Shown here one piece after another: positions 33,676 through 45,649 of a stretch of 60,000 bases of DNA. Below the pieces are notes generated by a model. That model ran no database searches. It saw only the letters and a program-made list of their open reading frames with translations, and had not been told where the DNA came from. Positions within the stretch are counted from its first letter, which is position 1. Every line of letters begins with the position of its first letter. The stretch covers positions 139,898 through 199,897 of the forward strand of contig MNCI01000071.1 in NCBI GenBank assembly GCA_015680685.1, read 5' to 3'. The translations under genes and the position numbers were made by a program. The DNA is from Gnetum montanum (Eukaryota; Streptophyta; Gnetopsida; Gnetales; Gnetaceae).

Positions 33676-34528
33676 TGATGAGCACTGAGGCACCCCTACG
33701 CTTAACCATACGAATATAAGCATGTATGCACAATCTGGTTAAACTTCACGAATGAACTAGTTGTAGCACCTAGACAATTATACATTGATTGCAGTTTGTT
33801 ATCTTTCCACTTGGACTAGTAATTTCTTTGTCACATAAGATTTAGTCCAAAGTCAGGTGTATGATGTGGTCCCTACTACTATGCTACTCCTAAGGACAAT
33901 AAGAGATAACTTATTTAAGCTAATGGGTAATAGGAAATAGGATCTAAGCTAGCCTAAGTGCAATGAGCATCTATCCCTAATCATTCATGTACATCTTGGA
34001 CTTCATGTACTACTTCTAAGATTACCAATTGCACATCACTTGAAGCACTATTTGATACGTTACTAGGTTACCACATAGTTACACTTAAATGTTCATGATT
34101 AAGGCATACTCATTCCGAGTTAACAACAGGAATTGTAAATGACAATAAAAGAAATATTAATTAATAAAACAATAATAAATAATAAATAATTAAAATAATT
34201 AAAAGCTAAGTGAATGCTACAATGATGGAGTAATCTTGATCTTTATTGCTGATCGTGTGCATGTCCAAGTATGTCACACTCAAACAAAGGTTTCGTATAA
34301 TTACAAGCATCACACTATGGGCATGCACTTGGAAAGAATACTAATATTGACTATAAGAACTAAAGACTAGAAACTGACTAAAGACTAACTAAAAAGACTC
34401 CCTTGCTATGTGCCTAAGTGTTGTATTTATAGGCTAGCACAGGAATCACGATATCGTGTATACAATATCATATCCAGGCTGCGATATTGTGTACCCAATA
34501 TTGAGGCCTGGCAAACCACAGTTCATCA
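33676..34528 (-). mobile_element. 5' LTR of element E
   Basis: Begins TGATGAGCACTGAGGCACCC and ends CAGTTCATCA on the plus strand, then ACTCG. Collinear with 30745-31603. U3 palindromes are at 34445-34505; a TATA-like box (TATAAATACA, minus strand) lies near 34430. Confidence 0.88.
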
Positions 34529-34859
34529 ACTCGGATGCAAAATCTTCAAGTGTATATAGGTCCAAGAGGAGGAGAAGAAACCATACTATCTAAGCAACAT
34601 GAAGATTTCCTAGATAGATTGTTACAAATTGGGCAAATATTCAATACATCTTTGTATTGGTTCTAGCATGTACTTTGGACATTCACATTTAACTTAAGTT
34701 TCATATCCACAATGAAAAGTACAAACAAAGCAACGAACTTAAAAATTCAAACTTCAAGATGACAAAATTTCATATAGACATATGGAGGTATAGTAAATTT
34801 AGGTTAAAATTTGAAGACTAAAAGCAAAAATCAAAGTTTAAGTGAAGATAAAATAACAC

Positions 34860-35300
34860 TTTTTTAAAGTAGGAATTAAAGCCATGTAAATTATATTTGG
34901 ATTCTTTTATTACATAGATAAGATAGAAAATTATATTTATTTTGATTTATAAAAATATTGATAGGATGATGTAATTAAATAATGATCCTAATCTCTCATT
35001 TTCTTTCATTTTCTATTTCATTTTTCATAAAAATAGGTTTCTTCCATCATATATCATTATGACTCCATATTTTGGCTATAAATATGTAGGTCAAACATTA
35101 TTGTAATTAATACTACATAAATAAGATAGACTGTATTATGAAATGTTTTAGTTCATCATCATTTCATGAATTTAGATTTATTAACATCTCTTCCATCACT
35201 TTTATTCATCATCTAACAATTAACATTCTTATTAGTAGATTTTCCAATTTATCCCATTACAAATTCATCATCAACAATAGTTTCATCAAACTATTTTTAC
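34860..35300 (+). repeat. Possible solo LTR fragment of another element
   Basis: AT-rich stretch with TTTTGGCTATAAATATGTAG (TATA-like, about 35074-35093), followed by an AATTAATACTACATAAATAAG segment and a pyrimidine-rich CATCTAACA at 35210-35218. This resembles the promoter/R layout of Ty1/copia LTRs. I could not find matching ends or a target duplication, and the boundaries are guesses. Confidence 0.25.
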
Positions 35301-35459
35301 TAAATTTATTGTAGACTAGGTTCAGCCTTCTTTTTGGAAGAACAATGGTCATTGAAGTGGGATCAATCACTTTACCCACAAAAATTAATTGGGGTAACTC
35401 CAACAAATTAAGTTCCATTCAAATTTTATTTCAGAATCTATATATATTTGAGATTTTCA

Positions 35460-36000
35460 CACTGACTATGACTCATGATCAAATCATAATATTCTAGGTT
35501 TTTAGGCCATAAATTCAACACAACTCATAATATTATGTACATTGATTATTCTTAACCCACAACGCATAGTTAACTCATGGTGAAGCATCACGACTCATGG
35601 TCAACTCATCATGAACTATCACGACTCATGATTAACTCATGGCATTAACTATGATTTATGGTCATATTATGATGAATATAAAACTATCAATTATGATCTA
35701 TGATTGCCTCATGATTTAGATTCTCAATCAAGTAAATTCACCATGGCTAGTGGTGTGAACATGGCAAGCTTTAGAACTAGACCATGACTAATGGTATTTA
35801 AAAATTCAAATTTTTGAACTATTACATTAGACCATGACTTATGGTACCCTCATGATACACTTGTAGCATTCTTAGTAATCAAATTTTATTATTTCTTCAT
35901 AGAATACAACCTATGGTTAGGTCATGGTAAAGCATCATGACTCCTGGTACACTTTTGGTGAAAGACCATTACTTGTGTCATAATGTCACAACTCATGATA
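35460..36000. repeat. Degenerate CATGACTCATGGT-type repeat
   Basis: Around twenty loosely spaced copies of ATGACTCATGGT-like words (for example CACGACTCATGGTCAACTCA near 35588, GACCATGACTTATGGTACC near 35829, GCATCATGACTCCTGGTACA near 35932). Spacing is irregular, so it is a diffuse family of a short word, not a clean tandem array. Confidence 0.5.
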
Positions 36001-36570
36001 AATAAAATTTTAATTATTTTCTTTAGTTTTCAATAGAATTTCAAATTTTCTATAAAGGAATTCATCCTTAAATTTCCATCCCTTTGAAATCCCTAGATAT
36101 GTTAAAATAATATTGTCTTATATGATTTCAAACAAGGAGAAGTTAGTACTGATTCAAATTTAACTTTAGCACATAAAGTTAGAAGCACATAAGATGCGAC
36201 ATGAAATTACCCAACTCTGGATCTAGATGTAAGATCCTTTAACGTTAGGTACCCCTAATATTATATTTAGTTTCAAACTAACAAAATCAATTGCCTCATG
36301 TCCAAGTAATATTTGCTTTAAATTAAGAGAAAATCCACATGAGATGTTTCTATATCTATTGCCAAATCATAAGGACTACAAAAGATCATCATCATGTTAG
36401 AGAAAGAGAATAAGGACATAGCAAAAGAGAATCAAAGGATGATAGAAGTAGAAAAGGATTAAGAGTAACTAGAAACTTGATTAAGTTAACTTTGGAATAA
36501 TTTTTAAAAGCATATGTAGATATCAAAATGTTACCTCATAAGAATTGAAATTTCTCAATGGTAGAGGTTA

Positions 36571-36575
36571 GAATG
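36571..36575. other. Target-site duplication of element H, left copy
   Basis: GAATG, repeated exactly at 46462-46466. Confidence 0.88.
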
Positions 36576-37415
36576 TGATGAGGCATGATATCATGTACGT
36601 GATATCGTGTACATGATATCGCATCCGCAATATCACATCTGCCCCTACAATATCGCGTACACGATATCGAGGCCCACCACAATGACTATAAATAGGAGGT
36701 GGCTTTCCCTATTTTAGATACTTAGACTTAGACCCTTAGCCAAACTATAGTAGTTTTACCATTCTATAGTTAGAATAATTTTCATGTGCCCACAGTAGAA
36801 GTCTTAAAGTGAACGGATATTTATTCGAGCAAATTGTACCTAAGCACACATTTGTGTACAGCAATAAAGACAAAATTTATGATAAACCTTGTTGCATATG
36901 GACTAAGCTAAATAGTAATTAATTATTGTTGAATTTTTAAATGCTTTCTTAGTTAATTAATCTCTATCAACCCTTGACTCTCCTAGTTGAGTACACTCAG
37001 TACAACCGCTTCAAGCACGTGTGCAACACTTGGTAACCTAGTAACGGATAGTGTTTGGTAATCCCAGCAGCGTTGCATTGGTTCAAGGTATTTGCAGCAA
37101 GTGGGAATGGATACTGGTGTTAGGAAAATTAGAACTTAGTTAGTAAATAGTTAATGAAAGTTAGTCACTTAGTTCTATTCACCTTCCCCTATTAGCATAA
37201 GACATTAAAAATATAAAAGATATAAAAATCATATACCTCAAGCTTACTTAACCATACAACTGTGACAATATAAGTAAGCTTGGGAAGAGAGTGATTGATT
37301 AACCTTAAGTGTTCTACTAAGGCGCATAAGCACTTAGTCCTTGGATTTCGACCTAATCATGCATGAGATGCTCATATTCATATGGTTGAGTGTAGGGGTG
37401 CCTTGCCACTCATCA
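36576..37415 (+). mobile_element. 5' LTR of element H
   Basis: TGATGAGGCATG to CACTCATCA, 840 bp. At least seven GATATC/ATATC palindromic motifs are packed in 36584-36672, TATAAATAG is at 36687-36695 and AATAAA at 36863-36868. Collinear with 45650-46461. Confidence 0.9.
36687..36695 (+). promoter_or_regulatory. TATA box of the H 5' LTR
   Basis: TATAAATAG directly after the palindrome-rich U3. The 3' LTR has TATAAATAA at 45733-45741. Confidence 0.7.
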
Positions 37416-37416
37416 T

Positions 37417-37434
37417 TGGTGTCATTGCCGGGGA
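37417..37434 (+). other. Primer-binding site of element H
   Basis: TGGTGTCATTGCCGGGGA, with three transitions from the tRNA-Asp(GUC) complement. Confidence 0.88.
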
Positions 37435-37559
37435 CTTAGTTGTTTGTGCACTACGTAGAACATAGGAGATCATTCATATCATTGGGATGCTAGAAAAAAC
37501 CCTTAGGGTTAATCAAGAAAAGATAAGACAACGGTAAATAACACACCGAACAAGAAAAA

Positions 37560-40080
37560 ATGTCTTCTTCTTTGCACAAAAGCACTTCATCGCCTAGGAG
37601 TCACACAAGAGACAGTCGGCGACAAAAAACACAACCAAGATCTACTAATGCCTCAATAGTTCCGTGTGGTATATATTCATCATGATGAGTATGTATCTAA
37701 CTTTACCTTTATTCTCCATCAAGATGAACAACTACGTTGGAGAGACTTGGAGGGTAACATAGTGTTGCCTCCAGATTGAGCAGTCCCCAACATGCTTCTT
37801 CATGCTCTCGTGCAAGTAGGCATGTCACAATTATATGTGGAATACATTGCATGAAATTATGACATAAGGGATTACCATCCCATAGAAGTGCAACATCGAA
37901 GGGACTTGCGACAGGAGAGATACTATACATCATTGAAGGGCAAAGAACCCCATAATGCTCCACCCATCTTAAGTGAAATTAATGATGGTGAACCTATTTC
38001 AATAGGTTCTCCACAAAATGATGTTTTTCCTTATAACGATGGTTATGAGGTGATGTATCAGAACCTCCACTCCACAATTCACAATCCTTGTTCTGATCCC
38101 CACGAACACCAAGTGTTCAACGAGGGAACACAAACACATGATAAGGGTGAGCATTTTGATCGCAATCATGATCGGGGCTGGGACCACCGAACAGAAGGTA
38201 GGAAACATTGTCATGGTGATGGTTCTCCTTCCTCTTCACCTTCATCATCACATTTACCCTCTTCTTCAATATCAATAAGCAGTCATAAGGAGTCTAACCA
38301 TGAGGATAAAGGTAAACAGAGTGAGAATCCTCGATGAGAGAGTCGAGAAAGAGGATAAGGGCACTCAAGAGAATCATGGCATAAAATAAGGGAGACTAGG
38401 GAACCACGTAGACATCATATATGCTATAAGAAAAATGACCACGAAGAACCCCTACTCACAACCTGAAGCATGTTAGATATCACGGAGGCCATAAGAGTTC
38501 CCACAAGGCACCAAAAAGATAGTAGGATCAAGAGGTTAGACATGAATAATATCCCATGATTTGAGGGGTGATACAACGCTAATCCTCAAAACCACTTATA
38601 AGCATTTCATGATGCATGTTCCTTGTAGAACGTTGAGAACGAATGGAAAAAACTAAAGTTGTTCCCAAGGACACTAGTAAAAGAAGCGGAAAGCTAGTAC
38701 TGCTCTTTAGACCTGGCATTCATTCAGAGGTGGAGTACGATGCTAGAACTATTTAATGATAAGTATTAAATGCACTCCCAAGTGTCCAACCTATAAAAGA
38801 AAATCCAAGGATGGAAGTAGGGAAATCATGAATCCTTGGATGCTGCCATGGGCTGTTATTATGCACTATTACATCATTACCCAGGTCATAGTTACTCGTA
38901 GCAGGATCAACTATGCCATCTCGTAGATGGACTTAGGCATGAAACTAGGAGAACCCTTGGAACGTATGCCCAAGGGATATTATCAGAGCTTAGGTCCCAT
39001 CAGGTCCATAGATTGCTAGAATAAGTAGCCAAGGAAGAAGGAGAGCTATGTAAGAGAGAAAGTGCAAAAGAGTACAACTACGATCCTTCCCTCCGAAAAA
39101 GGAGAGTGAGATTTTGTGAGGAGAAGGAAGAGTCACCACTCGAAGAGATGGTGCATAGGAAAACCTTGCCACTCCAAAAATTAATAATAGAAGTGTTGGA
39201 AAAGGTAGACCAAATGTGGGACTCCCTAGATAGTAGATTTGAAACCGTTCTCAAAATTGTAGAGGAGTCTAAGGAGCGAGGTAGTAACTATGACAAAAAC
39301 AAAAAGAGGGACATGGACAATGCATGTAAAAAAGGTAAGGGTAAAATGGCCATCACAGAAGAGGTTGTGGATTTTGATACGGACAATCATGATGGATTTG
39401 AGATATCCGAATACGACCATCCTAAGGGATGTTTCCCAGTAATCTCACATCTACAAGAGTTTGGGGTGTATGCGCTTAACCCACGACTTACTAAACAGCA
39501 AGCACCCTGACGGTTACCTTATCCCCAAGGTAACCCAAGGCAGTTCCACCAACCTTTAACATATTATCCAAGTGGAACTCCACCACAACCTATTGAGAAA
39601 AACCAATAGTGGCAATACCCACAGTCATGATGGATGCCACCACCAAGGTAACAATACCCTTACTAGAAAATGGATGCATATGGCTACTATGTGCAGCCAC
39701 CAATCTCTCCACGTGACTTTGTTGGTCACATTACACTACAATATCACTACCAAGCTTGGGAGTATTATAGAGCTCCTTCTCCTAGGAGAGACAACCTGTA
39801 GACATACCATCCTCTAAACCCATCTGCAACTCTCACACTGATAGCTCCATTAGCATCTGCTCCAACAATGCAAGGGAAACTCCCCACTCAACACTAGCAA
39901 CACAATGCCATTAGGGCTATGAATCCTCAATTCGCAGTTGGTTCTGACAACCTTATGAAGATAAGGCATTTCTTTTGAACCAATAGTCCAACCAAGTCCT
40001 CACCATCACAAGTGGTTGAACATCTAACCACCTTCCTATCAAATAAGGCTTCAGGGCCCCCTTCAACACTAAAATCTAGC
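37560..40080 (+). pseudogene. gag: Element H gag
   Basis: ATG at 37560 (MSSSLHKSTSSPRSHTRDSR), the same start as in B and G. A frameshift near 37690 moves into the main frame, which then carries the N-terminal domain (LYVEYIA, DIRDYHP), a His/Ser-rich linker (38150-38330), and the core with LKLFPRTLVKEAES and STMLELFNDKY (38650-38770). After the core come KTLPLQKLIIEVLEKVDQMW (about 39157-39216), the knuckle position reading EISEYDHPKGCFP (first two cysteines lost) at about 39400, and a Pro/Tyr/Gln-rich tail. More than fifteen in-frame stops. Gag is fused in frame to the protease, as usual in this clade. Confidence 0.85.
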
Positions 40081-40900
40081 TAAATGCATACAGTTATGTT
40101 AACACATGCCATTAGTAACTAGATTAAGGTAGGCCACATTCCCAGGAAATTCTCTAATCCTGGAAGCCCTCTAATCTATCTCCAAGTCATTTGGAATGAA
40201 CCATGTAAAGCTCTTCTAGACTCAGGTTCCAAAGTCAACCTAATATTGCAAGAGATGTAAAAAGCTTGGAACCTACCTCCATTAAGGAAGAGTAACATTT
40301 GACTAGAGCTGGCTAACTAGTCTGTCACTGTTCCCTTGGGATTTGTGGAGGACATCGTTCCCACTATGTGTGGATGGTCATATCCAGTTGATTTCCTAGT
40401 GATACAAGTAAACAACGGTAAGGGGAAATTCCCAATAATAATGGGAAGGGCATGTCTAGATACTATAGGTGCATGCCTAGGAATCTACAATCTTTCCTTG
40501 GAGATATCCAAGAAGAACACTTTTGGAAAGATTGAGAAGAAGAAAGTTTCATGCATCACATACAGTGACACAGGGTTCCATTGCGTGCAGAGATCATGCG
40601 CCATGCAAAGTTTAGCATTTCCTTCATGCAATCAGTGTGCACAAGACATTAATAGACAAAAGTGCATGTATGCAGTAGCCACACAACAAGAAGGCACCCA
40701 GTGGCTAATAGCTAATCAAAAGAGAAAGTCACTAACATGCATGGAACTAACTAAGGGGATAACTAGTGCTTACATTGAAAGCATAGATACACTAGAGCAA
40801 GTTTGTTGCGAACTTCCAAACCTTAACCTTGAAAACATCAACTGGGGGAAGTTGGAAATTTCTAAGAGATTTAAACAAGAGCCCCTATATTTGAAACCAT
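40081..40900 (+). pseudogene. pol: Element H protease
   Basis: Retropepsin-like aspartic protease continuing the gag frame: SPLIYLQVIWNEPCKALLDS followed by GSKVNLI (active-site DSG near 40219-40227), then WSYPVDFLVIQVNNG and FPIIMGRACLDTIGACLG (the second-half motif). After it comes a linker with LEQVCCELPNLNLENINWGK at about 40790-40850. B and G share sequence with H up to about this point and then lose the pol enzymes. It would cleave the polyprotein during particle maturation; the active-site triad is intact here. Confidence 0.85.
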
Positions 40901-41930
40901 TGCCCACTAGTCTAGAGTATATGACCCTCAAAAATGGAAAACTGGTAATCATCAACGCAAAAATTATTCCCCAAGAAAAAGTAAGACTGCTAAAAGTGAT
41001 AAACAAGTGGTCAAAATCCTTTTCCTGGTCATAACCCAAGTTAACTAGAATAGATCCTAGGATATGCCAGCATAGAATTTACATGGACCACTCCATGAAT
41101 CCTCAGAAGCAACCGCAGAGGTGATTGAACCCAAAATTGAAGCAAATAGTAAAAGAAGAAATAGAACAACTTCTTAATGCTGGGTTCATATATCCCATTG
41201 CTGATAGCGAATGGGTTAGTCCTCTAGTGATCATACTTAAAAAGGAAGGCAAATGGCGAGTGTGTATAGATTTTAGGCTGCTGAACATGGCAACATTTAA
41301 GGATCACTTTCCATTGCCATTCATTGACCAAGTCTTAGACACCATAGTAGGGCATCACTATTATAGTTTTCTAGATGGCTATAGTGGATACAACGAAATA
41401 CAGATAGCCCCAGAAGATCAAGCCAAGATAATGTTCACCAGTCCTTAGGGAACTTTTGCATATAAACAAATTTTGTTTGGCTTATGCAATGCTCCTGCCA
41501 TGTTTCAACACCTGGTTCTAAGCATATTCCAACAACAGATAGGAAACAGAGTGGAAGTATTTATGGAAGACTTCTCCACATATGGAACAAGCTTTGATTA
41601 AGCCTTGGACTAATTAGAGGAAGTGCTAAAATGATGTGTAGAAATCAACTTAAGGATCAACTTGCAGAAAAGCCATTTGATGGTCCAAGAGGGTGTAGTA
41701 CTTGGGCATAAGATTTCACATTCAAAAATAGAGGTAGACCCAAATAAAGTTAGGGTCATCCAAGGAATCACCCATCAACTGAAAACTATCAAAGACATTC
41801 AGTCATTCCTTGGACACACTAGCTATTATAGGAGATTCATTGAGAACTTCTCCAAGATTGCCAAATTGTTGCTACAGCTCATAAAGAAGAATGGACCAGG
41901 GAATGTGAACGAGCATTCCAAACTCTGAAA
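40901..41930 (+). pseudogene. pol: Element H reverse transcriptase
   Basis: Clear Ty3/gypsy RT. LNPKLKQIVKEEIEQLLNAG is followed by the SEWVSPLVIILKKEGKWRVC block, then FLDGYSGYNEIQIAPEDQAK, FAYKQILFGLCNAPAMFQ, and the catalytic box reading VFMEDFSTYG. The family has FMDD here, so the first catalytic Asp is now Glu (41566-41568). LQKSHLMVQEGVVLGHKIS and the SFLGHTSYYRRFI connection follow. Stops at about 41035, 41122, 41446 and in 41600-41635, and a frameshift near 41893. It would copy element RNA from the tRNA-Asp primer. Confidence 0.9.
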
Positions 41931-42400
41931 TAAAAGCTTGTAGAAACTCTTATTCTACAAGCTTCTGACTAGTCCAGACCATTCCATATAATTACTGACA
42001 CATCCAAATATGCCTTAGGAGCCATACTTACATAGTTAGATGACCAAAAACATCCTTATTACATCCACTATGCAAGTAGGAGTATCATTGGTGCATAACT
42101 TAACTACACAACTATAGAAAAAGAATTAATGGTTGTAATGTTTGCACTAGATAAGTTTAGGCACTATGTGTTAGGCTACAAAGTGTTCATCCATACAGAT
42201 CATAGTGTAATTAGGTTCCTCATGAATAAGCCAATGGTTAGCCCTTGTATTATACGATGACTGGTAATCCTACAGGAGTTCGATCTAATGATGATCGATT
42301 GAAAGGGCACTGAGAAAGTAGTTGTAGATCATTTATCTCGGTTGCACTGGGATAGCAAAGAGGATGAATATGCCATATCTGATCATTTTCCTGACGAAGC
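41931..42400 (+). pseudogene. pol: Element H RNase H
   Basis: FHIITDTSKYALGAIL (equivalent of the first catalytic segment), then IHYASRSIIGA, LNYTTIEKELMVVMFALDKF, RHYVLGYKVFIHTDHSVIRF and VVVDHLSRLHW, the standard end of Athila-type RNase H. Several stops. Its role would be removal of the RNA template and generation of the PPT primer. Located in the shifted frame that continues into integrase. Confidence 0.85.
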
Positions 42401-43793
42401 CTTCTTTGTTGGTGTAGTGAATACCCAACCCATGGAAATGAATTGGTATAGTAGCATTCTCATCTATCTCCTTACCCAACAAACACCACATGAGCTATAC
42501 TTTAGGAAGAAAAAATAGTTTCTTCACAGAGCTAAGTACTTCATGGAGATCAATGGAAAAATTTACAAAGTGTACCCTGATGGCTTGATTCGATGGTGCA
42601 TGCACAAGGTGGAGCAACTAAGAGTTTTCCAAAATGCTTATGAGGGCCCTTGTGGGGGTCACTATGCAGGGAGACGAATGACTATTAAGATCCTGCTTGT
42701 AGGATACTACTGGCCAACATTATTTTGGGATGCCCACCAATTTGTCCAATCTTGTGAGTGCTGTCAATGTGATGGGGGAATGACTACTAGAATGGAGGTT
42801 CTGCAATAATGGATTCAACCTTTAGAACCCTTTGACATTTGGGGAGTAGAATTTATGTGGCCCATTACACCAATGTCCAATGGAAAAGCTTACATCATTA
42901 TTTCTATAGAATATCTAACGAAATGGGCTAAAGAAGTTGCTACTACAAACTATATATCATCTACAGATGCACGATTTGTGCAACAACAAGTTGTAAATAG
43001 GTTTGGTGTGCCACGTGCACTTATCTCGGATAATGGAACACACTTCACAGGTGCAACCTTTCGGAAGTTAATTCAACTCTTAGGGGTTGAAAATAAATTG
43101 ACTACACCTTATCACCTCCAAGCTAATGGCCAAGTTGAGGTCACTAATTGGGAGATCACTAAAATATTAACAAGGACAATTAGAAAGTATAGGCAAGATT
43201 GGAACACTAAACTGAATGATTCTCTCTCGGCATACCGCTCCACTTGGAAACTTCCTACAAGCTACTCTCCCTATGAGTTAGCGTATGGAGAAATCCCAAA
43301 GCTTCCAATTCAAACTAAGCTCCATACACTATCCATGGCTTGTGACCTCCACCTTGACCTGAATCTAGCACAAAAACAAAGGTTAGAAATCCTAAACATG
43401 CTAGATGAGAACCAATTGGTTGCCCTATCATCAAATGAGTTGCACAAGGCACATAACAACCAACGCCATGACTTGAAAATTCCAAAGGTTAAGTACCAAC
43501 CAGGAGATAAGGTCCTCTACTAGAACCCCGCACATGTGCCACAGTGCACAAAATTTTAAAAATTGTGGGAAGGGCCTTACATCATTCATACAACCTTTCC
43601 TTCAGAGGCCATGATCATATACAAACATGAGAGCCCTGATAAGCAATTACTAGTAAACGTGAAACAAACCAAACCCTTCCATGAATTTAAAATAGCCAGT
43701 GCACATAATATATCTACAAAGGGACAACCTTGCTCATTATTTTGGATCTCCTCCTTTCAACCCAGTCATGCGGGAAATGTCCACCTATGCTAA
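42401..43793 (+). pseudogene. pol: Element H integrase
   Basis: Zinc domain at 42655-42775: GGHYAGRRMT, then QFVQSCECCQCDG (HHCC present). Catalytic core: FDIWGVEFMWP, where the family has Asp and this copy has Glu (42849-42851); LISDNGTHF with Asp at 43029-43031; NGQVEV with Glu at 43137-43139, spaced D-x35-E. The C-terminal part has YQPGDKVLY and LWEGPYIIHTTFPSEAMII, the GPY/F-like module. The longest uninterrupted frame of the element is 42855-43523 (222 codons). It ends at HAGNVHLC with a stop at 43791-43793. It would insert the cDNA; the altered first catalytic residue should disable it. Confidence 0.9.
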
Positions 43794-45633
43794 TCATTTG
43801 AGGCCCTCAGTTCCTTTTTGAGTTTTTTTCTTACATATTTTTGTTTTACAAATTTATTTAACTCTTCTTGTTTTTTTTTTTCAACATCATTCATAGTTTT
43901 TCATTTCTTTGTATGTTCATTTATTTTGTTAGGTTCGTCACCTAATAAGTGCTCTGGATGCTGATATGAACTGTATTCTATTGGTTGCTACTGTTCAGTT
44001 TTTACCTTTGAGTTATAATGTTGATAATAAGGTATGGTTCTTTTAATATAATAGGCAATGAGTCCACATCTCCCATGCATCCATGAATTTCTATGGTCTC
44101 TCTTGCCTTGGAACCATACAGTCCCTTTCTTCAATTAATAAAACTGTCAACAAATTGGTGATTGTGCATTTCTCAAACTAAGAAAGGACTCAAGGATTGA
44201 AAAGGGTGTGACTTAAAGGGGATTTGATGCATTTTTACTAGCCATTCTCTTGGGTGCTTGGATGTTTTCTTCTTGAGTTTTCCTTACCATTCTGATGTTG
44301 CTCCATTATCGGGAAGTTGAGCTAATAAAAATAATCAGTCTTTGCATGGTGTGATTCTCAAGCAAAAAAAAATAGTGAGAATTCAAAGCACACCCCTTAG
44401 ATGAAATAATCATCTAGGCTACAACCACTAGTTATGGAACTAAACAAACATCTTCCCTCTAACTAAAGCCCTTTCTCACTTCCTACTTTCTCCTTTCTCA
44501 TTTCATCAGAATGGTGGTGACTTTTTGGCCGAAGCATTCTCATTACTTCAAGTGGATGAATTGGACAAATGTATTAATGCAAAGTCACTGGATGTAGATT
44601 TTTTGAGGCTATATTTGGAATGAGATCTACTAAGTCACATTAACCATTAATACACAAGGGGCTGTACACCACCTTGCCCTTGAGACTCCATTCCATTCTC
44701 TTCTTTCCATCATTCTTTCTCCATTTTCCACCTCATTGTTGGTTGTATCAATAGTCCATATTTTGGTTGATGCATTTTTTTCTTTTTTGGTAAATTATTG
44801 TGGTGAAGACTTTAACTCTTTCTTCTAAATGGCATTTTTAGAGCCTACAAACTCTTTGAATGTGGGACTTCTAGGGCAACTTGCTTTGGGAAGGGCCCAT
44901 TGGCATTCCTATTTGGTGCATCAGTTAACTTCTTTTCCTTAAACATTTTCGCAATCACCATTTATTTTGTTCATTTCCATCTCTAACATCCATTTCATTG
45001 GCGTTACAGTTGCTTCTTTTTCTCCATCTTTCTTATTCCTTATCTTTTTCCATTTTCTAGCTACCAGAGGATCGCTCTTAGTCATGGGGGTCCTGGTCTA
45101 ATGTTTTTGATTTTCTCTTAACCCCTACACCTTGGGTAGTCACCAGTGTTATATCTCTAGAATCTGCATTAGCCATATCACAACTCAACCAATGGACCTT
45201 ACACTAAGGTAAAATATCAACTGCATTATGATTCATTTATCCTTGCTAATATAAAACTGTGTTGTGTGTGTAGATGGCAATCATACAACAATGGATTGGA
45301 TCTGGAGGGAACACTTAGAATGGACTAGTACTAGAATCGTTGTACAAGGTACAAGATTGATGAGGCACTTATGGAAGGACAAAAAAAGGTGCAATCTTGG
45401 CATCGACAGCAACACATCTTCTTCTTCTCTATCTCTCTATTTTGTCCTAGCTACCAAATAAGGCTAGATGTCAAATGTACATAGTGTTCACTCTTGTGGT
45501 CATGAACACTATTGTTTCCATGTATTGTAATGATGATCCATTTACATGTCACCCCATTCACCATTAGTGTCATTCAATTCAATAATCTCATACTTTCCCA
45601 ATATTTTGTAAGGAACTCGAGGATGAGTTTTTA
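43794..45633 (+). other. 3' untranslated region of element H with vestigial ORF3 start
   Basis: 1.8 kb without a gene, collinear with the 3' regions of B and G. At 45242-45273 CTTGCTAATATAAAACTGTG runs into TTGTGTGTGTAG, followed by ATGGCAATCATAC at 45274: an acceptor-like sequence before what is now a very short frame. The 65-codon frame at 45264-45461 overlaps it in another phase and is not supported. Confidence 0.6.
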
Positions 45634-45649
45634 TTTAGTCATGGGGGTA
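45634..45649 (+). other. Polypurine tract of element H
   Basis: TTTAGTCATGGGGGTA directly before the 3' LTR, preceded by AACTCGAGGATGAGTTTTTA. Confidence 0.85.

Larger units (their letters stand above)
30745..34528 (-). mobile_element. Element E: short type I derivative, gag start joined to ORF3
   Basis: 3,784 bp with LTRs 30745-31603 and 33676-34528, flanked by ACTAG (30740-30744) and ACTCG (34529-34533), one mismatch. The 2.07 kb interior holds a PPT, the C-terminal half of ORF3, a short tandem repeat, the first 80-100 codons of gag and a PBS. All pol and most of gag are gone. Because both LTRs, PBS, PPT and the duplication are present, it may have moved as this short form or lost its middle afterwards; a second copy would be needed to decide. 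Confidence 0.85.
34534..36575 (+). pseudogene. Element O interior with ORF3, part 2
   Basis: The last 200 bases read as coiled coil: EKENKDIAKENQRMIEVEKD (about 36400-36460) and, just before H, NFSMVEVRM. These match E (ALQEENKLLATKN and LSMEEVHAI). The first 300 bases after E give KILQVYIGPRGGEE-like frames with stops and could still be ORF3. In between, 34860-35300 looks like an inserted LTR and 35460-36000 is a degenerate repeat (separate entries), so this piece is not simple coding sequence. Interrupted at 36571-36575 by element H; the ORF continues at 46467. Confidence 0.5.

Noticed and set aside
45264-45461. 65-codon frame in the 3' region of H as a gene
   Set aside because: In a different phase from the vestigial ORF3 start and not preserved in B, where stops occur.
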